The notes beneath the pieces were generated by a model. It saw only the letters and a list, made by a program, of their open reading frames with translations, was not told the DNA's origin and made no database searches. A DNA stretch of 64,000 nucleotides from Spirosoma sp. GTDB taxonomy: Bacteria > Bacteroidota > Bacteroidia > Cytophagales > Spirosomataceae. The DNA is taken from assembly GCF_026391055.1 (NCBI RefSeq), contig NZ_JAPLET010000015.1:124001-188000 (forward strand), read 5' to 3'. Below, one piece after another: positions 8,315 to 17,324 of this stretch. Within the stretch, counting starts at the first letter, position 1, and each line of letters opens with the position of its first letter. Made by a program: the position numbers and the translations under genes.

Positions 8315-11300
8315 ATGAAACGTTTTCTTTCGCTATTGGTCAGCGTTCTGCTGAGTAGTAGCCTGGTCCATGCTGTGCCTCTTTCGGCGCAGGAACTGAT
8401 GAATCGCCCCGTTTCCATAACGGTAGAGGGCGAGACGGTACGAACGGTGTTGCAGCAATTGGAAAAGGCTGTCGATGTGCGCTTTGTGTATAGCCCGCGG
8501 GTGATTGGCGCCGAAAAGCGTATTTCGATCAGCGCCCGCAATGAACGATTGGCAAGTGTACTCCAGCGGTTGTTTACGCCCCAGAATATAGCCTGGGAAG
8601 TCATTAACGGCCAGATCATTCTGAAAAAAGTGGATGGACAAAGCAGCCTGCTGTCTGTTCCGGCTTTTCAGATCAACCGGGCGGTAACGTTCGACCAGCC
8701 CCGGCGTATCCTGTCGGGGGTAGTGCGCGATAACGCCAGCAACCAGCCGCTGTCCGGCGTGAGTATTGTGGTGAAAGGCACTACACGCGGCACCTCGACC
8801 AATGCCGACGGGAGCTTTTCGCTGAACATTCCCGATGCCGGGGGCAATGTGATTCTGTCTTTCTCTTTCATAGGCTACGAAACGCTGGAAGTGCCGGTCA
8901 ATGGCGGCCAGTCGACGATCAACGTAACCCTCAAAGAAACGCAGAACGCGCTGAGTGAAGTGGTCGTGGTGGGCTACGGAACTCAGAAGAAAGTGAACCT
9001 GACGGGAGCCGTATCGCAGGTGCTGGCCAAAGAGCTTGAAAACCGGCCGTTGAACAACATGTCGCAGATTCTTCAGGGCATGGTACCCAACCTGAACATT
9101 ACGTTCAGCACGGGCCAGCCGGGGCAAGGTGGAAACCTGAACGTGCGTGGCGAAACGTCGATCAACGGGGGCGGGCCGCTGGTGCTGATTGACGGTATTC
9201 CGGGCGACATCAACCGCATCAACCCGGCCGACGTTGAGTCAGTATCGGTGCTCAAAGATGCGGCTGCTTCGGCAATTTATGGGGCGCGGGGTGCGTTCGG
9301 GGTTATTCTGGTGACGACCAAAACGGCCAAAAATGGCAAGACGACCATATCGTACAGCAATAACTTCGGCTGGTCGGCCCCAACGGTCAGCACCAAATTC
9401 CTAACCAATGGTTATGAGTATGTACGGATGAATGACGAAGCCTTTACGCGGGCTACCGGCAATAGCTACACGCGTTATTCGGAGGAAGATTATAAGGAAC
9501 TGGAAGCCCGTCGGTACGATAAAGTGGAAGACCCATCGCGCCCCTGGACAGTGATCAAAAACGTAAACGGAAAAGATATATACAACTACTACGGGAATTA
9601 CGATTGGTGGAATACGCTCTTCAATACGACCGAGCCTTCCAAACAACACAACATCAACCTGTCGGGCGGAACCGACAAGATCAATTATTTTCTGTCGGGA
9701 TCGATTTTCGAGAAGGACGGAATCATGAAGATCAACACCGACAAATTCACGTCTTACACCCTGCGCAGCAAAATCAACGCCCAGTTAACGCCCTGGCTAA
9801 AGGTGGGCAGCAATATCCAGTATTTTGATTCGAAGTATAAATATCCCGGTCTGGAAGGGGGTGCCAATGCCAACTTTGTGGGCATCACCGTGCATGCCCT
9901 GCCCGCTTATGCGCCAACGAATCCCGACGGTACGGCTACGTACAACACCCTGAAAAACAATTACTCCATTGGCGACGGTCTGTATGCTAACCTGCTGAAA
10001 GGCGTTGCCGGGGGCGAAAAGCGCGTGCATGAATTAACCGCGATTAACTCGGTAACTATTGACTTTACCAAAACCTGGAATCTGGTCGCCAATTACTCGT
10101 ACTCGTTTTACATCGCCGACGACTGGTACCGGTCTGCCGTGGCGCAGTACTCTATTCAGCCGGGGATTCTGGCGACAGTGCCCAACTACAACACCGACCA
10201 GTACCGCAAAACGTTCTGGTTCGACCCTATGAACGTGACCAACGTCTATTCGTCGTATAACCAAACCTTCGGAAAACATTATATGGCGGCTACGGCGGGG
10301 ATCAACTACGAGTCCAAAAAACACCAGCGATTGTTTGGTGCTCGCAAGAACCTGCTTTCAGAAAGTCTCAATGATCTGAACCTGGGCACGGGCGAACAGC
10401 TCTCGGCAGGGGACTCCTATCAGTATTCACTGTTCGGGGCTTTTTACCGCCTGAACTACGATTATGCCGGAAAGTACTTGCTGGAAGTGAATGGCCGCTA
10501 TGATGGGACGTCACGCTTCGGCGAAGGTCGGCGGTACGGATTCTTCCCCTCAGTTTCGGCGGGCTGGCGGCTGAGTGAAGAACGTTTCTTCGATCCGCTC
10601 AAAGGCGTCGTCGATAATTTCAAAATCAGGGCTTCGTATGGTACACTGGGAAATCAGCTGCCGTCCAATACCAACTCGGCCAGTTTTTACCCGTACATCT
10701 CCATCATGCCAACGGCGCAGTCGAGCTGGATAACCAACGGGCAGAAGCTCTCGTACGTAAACAGCCCGAACCCGATTTCGCCGGACCTTACCTGGGAAAA
10801 AGCGACCACCTCCAACCTGGGTCTGGATGCGGGTCTGTTGAAGAATCGGCTGAATTTATCCGCCGACGTCTACATCCGAAACACAACGGGTATGCTGGTA
10901 CCGGGTCAGGTGCTGCCCTCGGTTTACGGGGCGACCGTGCCAACCCAAAACGCCGGAGATTTGCGGACAAAAGGTTTCGAGTTGTCCATCGGCTGGCGCG
11001 ATCAGGTGAAGGTGGCCGGCAAACCATTTGTCTATAATGCGTCGTTCGTCCTGTCCGATTCCAAATCGACGATTACCAAATACGACAACCCAAACAAGAT
11101 TCTGTCGAGTCGTTACGAAGGGCAGACCATTGGCGATATCTGGGGCTATTCCATCGACGGATATTTCAAGACCAACGAAGAAGCGCAGGCGTATGCCGTC
11201 GATCAAACACTCGTTAACAAGCAACGCCTGAGCGCCCCCGGCGACTGGAGCAAGCTACAGGCCGGTGACCTGAAATTCATTGATGTCGATGGAAATGGCA

Positions 11301-11881
11301 AGATCGATCAGGGAGCCAACACGCTGGCGAATCATGGCGACTTGAAAATAATTGGCAACGACCGGGCGCGTTATCGTTATGGGGTTAATCTCGGTGCGAG
11401 CTGGAACGGCTTCGACATGTCGGTGCTGGCGCAGGGTATCGTTCGGAAAAACTGGTATCCCGGCAACAACGCCGATAAATTCTGGGGGCCTTATTCGCGA
11501 CCGTATTACTCGTTCATTCCGGAGAATTTCGAAGCCGACGTCTGGACTCCGACCAATACCGATGCGTACTTCCCGGTGCTGAGGGGCTACACGGCCCTGA
11601 ACGGTGGTGGTGATCTGAACGCTGCGAATGACCGCTACATTCAGAACATCGGTTACCTGCGGCTGAAGAATGTGGTCATTGGCTACACATTGCCGGAAAG
11701 CCTCACAAAAAAGATCAGCATAAGCCGCGCCCGGGTTTATGTAAGTGGCGAAAATCTGCTTACTTATACGCCCCTCCGCTCTAAATACATTGACCCTGAG
11801 CAACTCGATGGCGACGCCACCAACGGCAGAACCTACCCGCTCTCCAAAACAATTTCTGCCGGTCTGAACCTCACGTTTTAG
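8315..11881 (+). CDS. SusC/RagA TonB-linked outer-membrane transporter with STN signalling domain
   Basis: Outer-membrane importer of 1188 residues. Domains in order: signal peptide (about 1-25), STN domain (about 30-108) that contacts the FecR protein, a CarboxypepD_reg-like domain (about 130-210, SGVVRDNASNQPLSGVSIVV), the SusC marker and TonB box region (SEVVVVGYGTQKKVNLTGAV), a plug (about 230-340) and a barrel ending in the aromatic-terminated strand SAGLNLTF. It forms a lid-and-barrel pair with the SusD protein encoded 24 bases downstream. The STN domain shows that this is a signalling transporter, consistent with the upstream sigma/FecR pair. Substrate class is not evident from the transporter itself. 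Confidence 0.96.
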   Translation: MKRFLSLLVSVLLSSSLVHAVPLSAQELMNRPVSITVEGETVRTVLQQLEKAVDVRFVYSPRVIGAEKRISISARNERLASVLQRLFTPQNIAWEVINGQIILKKVDGQSSLLSVPAFQINRAVTFDQPRRILSGVVRDNASNQPLSGVSIVVKGTTRGTSTNADGSFSLNIPDAGGNVILSFSFIGYETLEVPVNGGQSTINVTLKETQNALSEVVVVGYGTQKKVNLTGAVSQVLAKELENRPLNNMSQILQGMVPNLNITFSTGQPGQGGNLNVRGETSINGGGPLVLIDGIPGDINRINPADVESVSVLKDAAASAIYGARGAFGVILVTTKTAKNGKTTISYSNNFGWSAPTVSTKFLTNGYEYVRMNDEAFTRATGNSYTRYSEEDYKELEARRYDKVEDPSRPWTVIKNVNGKDIYNYYGNYDWWNTLFNTTEPSKQHNINLSGGTDKINYFLSGSIFEKDGIMKINTDKFTSYTLRSKINAQLTPWLKVGSNIQYFDSKYKYPGLEGGANANFVGITVHALPAYAPTNPDGTATYNTLKNNYSIGDGLYANLLKGVAGGEKRVHELTAINSVTIDFTKTWNLVANYSYSFYIADDWYRSAVAQYSIQPGILATVPNYNTDQYRKTFWFDPMNVTNVYSSYNQTFGKHYMAATAGINYESKKHQRLFGARKNLLSESLNDLNLGTGEQLSAGDSYQYSLFGAFYRLNYDYAGKYLLEVNGRYDGTSRFGEGRRYGFFPSVSAGWRLSEERFFDPLKGVVDNFKIRASYGTLGNQLPSNTNSASFYPYISIMPTAQSSWITNGQKLSYVNSPNPISPDLTWEKATTSNLGLDAGLLKNRLNLSADVYIRNTTGMLVPGQVLPSVYGATVPTQNAGDLRTKGFELSIGWRDQVKVAGKPFVYNASFVLSDSKSTITKYDNPNKILSSRYEGQTIGDIWGYSIDGYFKTNEEAQAYAVDQTLVNKQRLSAPGDWSKLQAGDLKFIDVDGNGKIDQGANTLANHGDLKIIGNDRARYRYGVNLGASWNGFDMSVLAQGIVRKNWYPGNNADKFWGPYSRPYYSFIPENFEADVWTPTNTDAYFPVLRGYTALNGGGDLNAANDRYIQNIGYLRLKNVVIGYTLPESLTKKISISRARVYVSGENLLTYTPLRSKYIDPEQLDGDATNGRTYPLSKTISAGLNLTF

Positions 11882-11905
11882 GTCAATTCAACACTTCGTA
11901 CTCAG

Positions 11906-13636
11906 ATGAAAAAACTACTAAGTATACTGGCTATTGCCCTTGGTTTGTCGGCCTGTGACCTGAACATGCTACCTCAGGACGCTATTTCGCCCGAAACCTT
12001 TTTCAATACCGAAAACGACCTGCTGCTTTACACGAATTCATTTTACAATGCCCTGCCATCGGCCGAAGATGTGTATAATGAAGACGTCGACAATGTAGTC
12101 AAGAACAGCCTGCGCGATGAGCTGCAGGGTACGCGGGTGGTGCCCACCAGCGGGGGCGGCTGGAGCTGGGGTACCCTTCGTAATATCAACTATTTTCTGG
12201 CCAACTCGGGGAAGTGCCCGGATGCCAAAGCCGTGGCCAAATACAACGGACTGGCCCGCTTTTTCCGTGCCTACTTTTACTTTGGCATGGTGAAACGCTT
12301 TGGTGACGTTCCCTGGTATTCGAAACCCATTGAGGTGATGGATCAGGAAATGCTGACTAAACCGCGCGATCCCCGAGCGATGGTGATGGATTCGGTGATG
12401 GCCGATATCAATTATGCCATTGCCAATCTGGATGCGTCGCGGCAGGTAACGACCGTTACCAAATGGACGGCCCTGGCTCTAAAATCCAGAATAGGTCTAT
12501 ACGAAGGCACATTCCGAAAATACCATACCGAATTCGGTCTGCCCAATGCCGATAAATTTCTGGACGAGAGCATTGCGGCCTCGGCCGATTTGATGAAGAA
12601 CAGCGGGTATACCATCTACAAAGCCACGCCCGCAACCGCATACGGCAAGTTGTTCTCGTCGGACAACGCCATTCCAGACGAGGTGATTCTGGCCCGCGAT
12701 TTCAGCGATGAGCTACAGGTGTATCATAACCTGAACTACTATACTATGACGGCATCGTACGGAAAGCCCGGCCTGGAAAAGAAACTGGTCAACAGCTACC
12801 TGATGGCCGACGGAACCCGCTTTACCGATATCAAAGGCTACGAAACCCTGCAGTTTGCTGAGGAGGTTCAGAATCGAGACCCTCGTCTGGCGCAGACGAT
12901 CCGCACGCCGGGCTATACCCGTATTGGCGAAACAACGCCACTGGTGCCGGAATTTGGCGCTACGGTTACTGGTTATCAGCTGATCAAGTTCGTTTCGGCA
13001 CCCAAGTGGGATACGTTTACTAAAGACATTACAGATATGCCTATTTTCCGGTACGCCGAGGTGCTGCTGAACTACGCTGAAGCCAAAGCCGAGCGGGGTA
13101 CGCTGACCCAGGCCGACCTTGATCTGTCGACCAAACTCACCCGCGATCGGGTGGGTATGCCGAACATCAATATGGCCGCAGCCAACGCCAACCCCGACCC
13201 GTATCAGGCGCAGCAATATACCCAGCTAAAAGGCCCCAATACGGGTGTTATTCTGGAAATACGACGCGAACGGCGCGTGGAGCTGGTCATGGAGAATTTC
13301 TTCCGCTGGGACGATATCATCCGCTGGAAAGAGGGACAACTCCTGACAAAAACGTTCAAGGGAATGTATTTTCCGGGTCCGGGCAGTTACGATCTGGACA
13401 AGAACGGGAAAGTCGATCTGGTTATTTACGAGGGCACCAAGCCATCCGTACCGGGCGCTCAACTTCTCAAGCTGGGTAGCGAAATCCTGCTGGAGAATGG
13501 CAATAAAGGCGGCAACATTGTCGTAAACGGGCACATCAACAAGAAATTCAACGAGTCCCGCGACTACTTGTACCCCATTCCAACGCAGGAGCGGCTACTA
13601 AATACTAAACTGACACAGAACCCCAGTTGGGAGTAA
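11906..13636 (+). CDS. SusD/RagB-family substrate-binding lipoprotein
   Basis: Surface-exposed lipoprotein of 576 residues that caps the SusC barrel and binds the imported ligand. It has a lipoprotein signal with lipobox cysteine at residue 17 (LGLSACDLN), the typical early segment DAISPETFFNTENDLLLYTNSFYNA broken into helices, TPR-like helical repeats, and the conserved C-terminal region (RRERRVELVMENFFRWDDIIRW) ending in YLYPIPTQERLLNTKLTQNPSW. It follows susC by 24 bases and is certainly in the same transcript. An inverted-repeat element follows it before the phosphoesterase gene, which could reduce expression of downstream genes relative to susCD. Confidence 0.96.
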   Translation: MKKLLSILAIALGLSACDLNMLPQDAISPETFFNTENDLLLYTNSFYNALPSAEDVYNEDVDNVVKNSLRDELQGTRVVPTSGGGWSWGTLRNINYFLANSGKCPDAKAVAKYNGLARFFRAYFYFGMVKRFGDVPWYSKPIEVMDQEMLTKPRDPRAMVMDSVMADINYAIANLDASRQVTTVTKWTALALKSRIGLYEGTFRKYHTEFGLPNADKFLDESIAASADLMKNSGYTIYKATPATAYGKLFSSDNAIPDEVILARDFSDELQVYHNLNYYTMTASYGKPGLEKKLVNSYLMADGTRFTDIKGYETLQFAEEVQNRDPRLAQTIRTPGYTRIGETTPLVPEFGATVTGYQLIKFVSAPKWDTFTKDITDMPIFRYAEVLLNYAEAKAERGTLTQADLDLSTKLTRDRVGMPNINMAAANANPDPYQAQQYTQLKGPNTGVILEIRRERRVELVMENFFRWDDIIRWKEGQLLTKTFKGMYFPGPGSYDLDKNGKVDLVIYEGTKPSVPGAQLLKLGSEILLENGNKGGNIVVNGHINKKFNESRDYLYPIPTQERLLNTKLTQNPSWE

Positions 13637-13644
13637 GGGGGGCT

Positions 13645-13766
13645 GTGGTGTCGGGTTCTCAAACCCGACACAGTTAGTAAGCTTCACTGTTACGGAAAAA
13701 ATAAAAAGACCCGACATGGTAGGTTTCTCAAAACTTACCATGTCGGGTTTGAGAACCCGACACCAC
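13645..13766. repeat. REPIN-like element: two inverted 26-base repeats around an 18-bp hairpin
   Basis: Bases 13645-13670 and 13741-13766 are exact inverted copies of each other (26 bases). Each copy is itself a 9-bp hairpin (TGTCGGGTT with AACCCGACA, loop CTCA or TGAG). Between them is a third hairpin with an 18-bp stem containing one G.U pair (13709-13726 with 13731-13748, loop CTCA), whose outer part reuses the ACCCGACA motif. The whole spacer is therefore nested palindromes with no ORF. It lies within the presumed operon between susD and the metallophosphoesterase. Confidence 0.85.
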
Positions 13767-13795
13767 GCAGACATCCTAAACCCCTATACACCAAT

Positions 13796-15022
13796 ATGCT
13801 TTCTGACAGACGATCGTTTCTTGAAAAAATGGCGCAGGTCGGGACACTGGGGCTGCTGCCCACGGTTCCAGCGCTGGCCGATACACAGTCCTCCGCAACC
13901 ACTGAGGAAAAGAATCATTTTGTGGCGGGACCGTATCTTCAGAATATGGACACCCATGCCGTAACCATTATGTGGATCACCCACAAAAACTGCTTTAGCT
14001 GGGTGGAGTACGGAGCCGGTACCTACACCAGCAAACGGGAATTCGGCTATAACAACGGGCTGATCGAAGCCAACAACCGGATTAACAAAATAACCCTGTC
14101 GGGTCTGGCATCGGGTGCCGAGCATAAGTACCGGATCGTGTCCACCGAAATATTGGGCTACAAAGGGTCGAAAGTGGAGTTTGGCGAAACCATCACAAGC
14201 TCTATGTACGGCTTTAAGACCCCAGCCGAAAACGAGCAAGAGTTTAAGCTGGTTATCTTCAACGACATCCATGACCGCCCGCAGATTATCCCTCAATTGC
14301 TGTACCGGCACGGGTATACCGGCAATAAACGCGACTACGATTTTGTCGTGTTCAACGGCGACTGCTTCGACTGGGTGACCGAAGAAAGCCAGATGGTTGA
14401 GCACCTGATCAAACCGTCGGTCGATATTTTCGCGTCGGAAATGCCATTCATCCTGACGCAGGGTAATCATGAGTGTCGGGGTAGCTTCTCCCGCCATATT
14501 CCGGCCTATTATGCCTACCCGGACGACAAATACTACTATGCCTTCACCCGTGGCCCGGTGCGTTTTGTTATTCTGGATTCGGGCGAGGACAAGACCGACG
14601 ACAGCGTTGAATACGGTGGACTATCGGCCTTCGACCGTTATCGGGAAACACAGGCGAAGTGGCTGGAGAAAGAAATTGAGAGTAATGACTTCAAAAAAGC
14701 TCCTTTCCGGGTCGTGCTGATTCACATCTCGCCTTACCACTCCGGCGACTGGCACGGAACTATGCATTGCCGTCAGGTATTTGGACCGTTGCTGAACAGG
14801 GCCAAAATCGACCTTCAGGTTTCGGGACACACGCACCGGTATGGTACCCACGACGCCAATGCCGATCACAATTATCCCATCGTGATCGGGGGCGGGCCGC
14901 TGGAAGGAAACCGGACGCTGATAAAGCTGCACGCTACCGCTAAAGAGTTGAATCTGAAGATGATTCGGGATGATGGTGAAGTGGTCGGGAAGTACACCAT
15001 TTCTAAAAAGAGCCGCACGTAA
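13796..15022 (+). CDS. Tat-exported metallophosphoesterase (calcineurin-like)
   Basis: Probable periplasmic phosphomono- or diesterase of 408 residues. The N-terminus has a twin-arginine motif DRRSFLEK (4-11) followed by a hydrophobic stretch and an ALA-type cleavage region. Next is a purple-acid-phosphatase-like beta domain (about 40-135, FVAGPYLQNMDTHAVTIMW). The dinuclear metal motifs follow in order: FNDIHD, FNGDCFDW, TQGNHECRG, LIHISPYHSGDWH and SGHTHRYG. It follows susD in the same direction, separated by a palindromic element, and precedes another phosphoesterase-fold enzyme. Tat export implies that metals are loaded in the cytoplasm. The substrate is unknown. Phosphorylated glycans, nucleotides or phospholipid head groups are all possible. 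Confidence 0.9.
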   Translation: MLSDRRSFLEKMAQVGTLGLLPTVPALADTQSSATTEEKNHFVAGPYLQNMDTHAVTIMWITHKNCFSWVEYGAGTYTSKREFGYNNGLIEANNRINKITLSGLASGAEHKYRIVSTEILGYKGSKVEFGETITSSMYGFKTPAENEQEFKLVIFNDIHDRPQIIPQLLYRHGYTGNKRDYDFVVFNGDCFDWVTEESQMVEHLIKPSVDIFASEMPFILTQGNHECRGSFSRHIPAYYAYPDDKYYYAFTRGPVRFVILDSGEDKTDDSVEYGGLSAFDRYRETQAKWLEKEIESNDFKKAPFRVVLIHISPYHSGDWHGTMHCRQVFGPLLNRAKIDLQVSGHTHRYGTHDANADHNYPIVIGGGPLEGNRTLIKLHATAKELNLKMIRDDGEVVGKYTISKKSRT

Positions 15023-15111
15023 CTTGTTTCTGGCGTGTGATCGGTTTTAAGAAACTGACAGCGCGCCACATCTCACATACTAATCGAAATAAAACCGTTT
15101 TACCATCACTT

Positions 15112-15912
15112 ATGAAGTTCGTCAATAGTCTGCTGTTCCTGCTGATTTCACTCGTTTCCTATGCCTACGAAGGCCCATCGGACGTAGCGAAGAAAGCAAA
15201 AAGTCTCAAAGTGATGACGTACAACATACACCACTGCAACCCGCCGTCGGCCGGAAGCAAGATTGATGTAGCGGCCATTGCCCGCGTCATTACGGCCGAA
15301 AAACCTGATTTTGTTGCCTTGCAGGAGGTTGACGTGAACACCGAACGGTCGGGGAAGGGGTTAAATCAGGCAAAGGAGCTGGCCCGGCTGACGGGAATGA
15401 ACTTCTTCTTTTCGAAGGCCATCGATCATCAGGGGGGGGATTATGGCGTTGCGGTTCTATCCCGGTTCCCTATCCTCGACTCTACCCGATTTATCCTCCC
15501 CATCGACCCCGCCATTGGGGGCGAAACCCGAACCATAGCCACCATAACAGTAGAGCCTACCAAAGGAAAGCGCATGATCTTTGCCAGTACGCACCTGGAT
15601 TTGAAGGAACCTAACCGGCTTACGCAGGCTGAGTTGATTATCAGACACTTTGGAGCCACTGATTTGCCGGTCATTCTGGGGGGCGATTTCAATGCTCAGG
15701 CCGACAGCAAGGTTATCCAGCTCTTTGACCAGACATTCGTGCGAAGCTGTCAATCCTGCGCGCCCACCATTCCAGTCAAAAACCCCAACCGCGCCATTGA
15801 TTTCGTGATGGTCAAACAGGGCGGCTCGCTGAAAAGTACGTCGACAAGAGTCGTTGATGAGCAATATGCGTCCGACCATCTGCCGGTAGTTGTCGAACTA
15901 AAGCTGAACTGA
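15112..15912 (+). CDS. Secreted endonuclease/exonuclease/phosphatase-family hydrolase
   Basis: Secreted Mg-dependent phosphodiesterase-fold enzyme of 266 residues. A Sec signal peptide covers about the first 20 residues. Catalytic motifs of the EEP superfamily are all present: MTYNIHHC, ALQEVDV, STHLDL, GGDFNAQAD, AIDFVMV and the terminal SDHLPVVVEL. The superfamily includes DNases, inositol-phosphate phosphatases, sphingomyelinases and GPI-processing enzymes. This short single-domain form does not reveal which substrate it cuts. It starts 89 bases after the metallophosphoesterase. ATG 15112 is chosen because it starts the signal peptide, while the frame extends upstream without one. Confidence 0.9.
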   Translation: MKFVNSLLFLLISLVSYAYEGPSDVAKKAKSLKVMTYNIHHCNPPSAGSKIDVAAIARVITAEKPDFVALQEVDVNTERSGKGLNQAKELARLTGMNFFFSKAIDHQGGDYGVAVLSRFPILDSTRFILPIDPAIGGETRTIATITVEPTKGKRMIFASTHLDLKEPNRLTQAELIIRHFGATDLPVILGGDFNAQADSKVIQLFDQTFVRSCQSCAPTIPVKNPNRAIDFVMVKQGGSLKSTSTRVVDEQYASDHLPVVVELKLN

Positions 15913-16042
15913 TTACATGGATAGGTTGTAAAACGATAGGCCACCAGTAGATAGATATACAGCCATTGGTGGGCGGTATGTCTTTATTTTGTAGCTTATA
16001 GGATGTCGTCACAAGTGCCAGCGTTTTAACGCCTACCAACCC

Positions 16043-17248
16043 ATGAATTTACGATACGTTCTCAAAGCAAGCCGCTCGTTCAGCGTGGCGTTTTTCATTG
16101 CTCTATACCTGGTCGGGTGTACCTCAAAAACCACCGATCCGCAACCCGCTGCCGATCAATATCTGGTTAGCAGCAGCAACGTTGCTACGATTTCCAAAGA
16201 TCAGTTAGTAACTCAGGCATCAGCCATTAGCCCCCTGTATGCACTGCTATTGAAACAGGGCATATCGGTGGTGAAGCTCGTTTACAAGACCAAAAACTGG
16301 GATGGCACAGCCATTCAGGCTTCGGGTCTGCTAATTGTGCCCAACACGACCACTGCTGTTCCCATGATCAGCCAGCAGCACGGGACCATTTTCGATGATG
16401 CTGACGCCCCTTCCAATTTCGGTCCCGAAAGCGAAGCTTACCAGTTCGCTACCATTTTTGCGTCTATCGGCTACATTATGGTCTGTCCGGATTACATTGG
16501 ATTTGGGGCATCCAAGAGTCTGCCGCATACCTACGAAAACCGGACGAGTCTGGCACAGGCCAGTTTGGACATGCTGCGAGCTGCCCGTGAGTACATAGGC
16601 AGTCATTCGGAGATCAAATGGGATTCCCGGCTCTACATGGCGGGCTATTCGGAAGGGGGGTACGCTACCATGGCGCTGTACAAAAAGATGCAGGATGAAG
16701 TGCCCACGGAGTTTAACCTGCGGGCGGTTTCCTGTGGCGCTGGGGCTTACGATAAAACCAGTTTCATGAAGGCTTTGCTGACTCAGAAATCCGCAGGAGT
16801 TGCGCAGTGGAACCGGGCATTTTTGTGGGTATTATTGACCTACGATCAGATCTATAAACTCAACCGGCCACTGTCTTTCTACTTCAAGGAACCTTATCTG
16901 ACCGATATTCAGAAAAACCGGCAACTGGCTACGCTGGACGTAAGTTTCGATCAGGTACTGACGGATTCATTCAAAGCGGGTATTTTGAACGGAACCGATA
17001 CCGCCTTTCTCAACGCCGTGGCCGATAACAACATCTACGACTGGAAGCCGCTGACCACGCTGCAACTGTATCATGGAGACGCCGATCCGCAAGTGTATTA
17101 CCTGAACTCAAAAAATGCCTACGATGCTATGCAGGCGCGGGGAGCGGGCAAAACGGTTCAGCTCTTCACCAGCGTTGGCAAGACGCACGTGCAAACGATA
17201 CCGGATTGGCTCGCGGGTACGTATACGCTGTTTACGACGGTGCAGTAA
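16043..17248 (+). CDS. Lipoprotein alpha/beta hydrolase (secretory-lipase or peptidase-like)
   Basis: Exported serine hydrolase of 401 residues. The N-terminal signal ends in a lipobox (LYLVGCTSK, cysteine 26). The nucleophile elbow is GYSEGG with serine 203. A late aspartate in HGDADPQVYY and histidine in GKTHVQTIP complete the triad. The oxyanion region SQQHGT and the VCPDYIGFG strand resemble secretory lipases and bacterial S9/lipase-like lipoproteins. It may deacylate a lipid or ester-bearing compound at the cell surface. It is the last gene of the locus and ends at a strong hairpin. It lies 130 bases after the EEP gene and could have its own promoter. Confidence 0.85.
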   Translation: MNLRYVLKASRSFSVAFFIALYLVGCTSKTTDPQPAADQYLVSSSNVATISKDQLVTQASAISPLYALLLKQGISVVKLVYKTKNWDGTAIQASGLLIVPNTTTAVPMISQQHGTIFDDADAPSNFGPESEAYQFATIFASIGYIMVCPDYIGFGASKSLPHTYENRTSLAQASLDMLRAAREYIGSHSEIKWDSRLYMAGYSEGGYATMALYKKMQDEVPTEFNLRAVSCGAGAYDKTSFMKALLTQKSAGVAQWNRAFLWVLLTYDQIYKLNRPLSFYFKEPYLTDIQKNRQLATLDVSFDQVLTDSFKAGILNGTDTAFLNAVADNNIYDWKPLTTLQLYHGDADPQVYYLNSKNAYDAMQARGAGKTVQLFTSVGKTHVQTIPDWLAGTYTLFTTVQ

Positions 17249-17256
17249 GAGCTTAG

Positions 17257-17299
17257 TAACGACAAACGCCATTTCTCTGAGAAATGGCGTTTGTCGTTA
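17257..17299. terminator. Bidirectional terminator, 21-bp perfect stem
   Basis: Bases 17257-17277 pair perfectly with 17279-17299, between the convergent hydrolase (ends 17248) and dsbD (ends 17325). The central AAACGCCAT / ATGGCGTTT arms are the same as in the 3226-3290 hairpin. Confidence 0.88.
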
Positions 17300-17324
17300 A
17301 ATTCTTGAAAATGAACAGCTCCAA

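Noticed and set aside
8333-9127. 264-codon reverse ORF inside susC
   Set aside because: Shadow of strong susC coding sequence (signal peptide, STN and regulatory domains), with no domain of its own.
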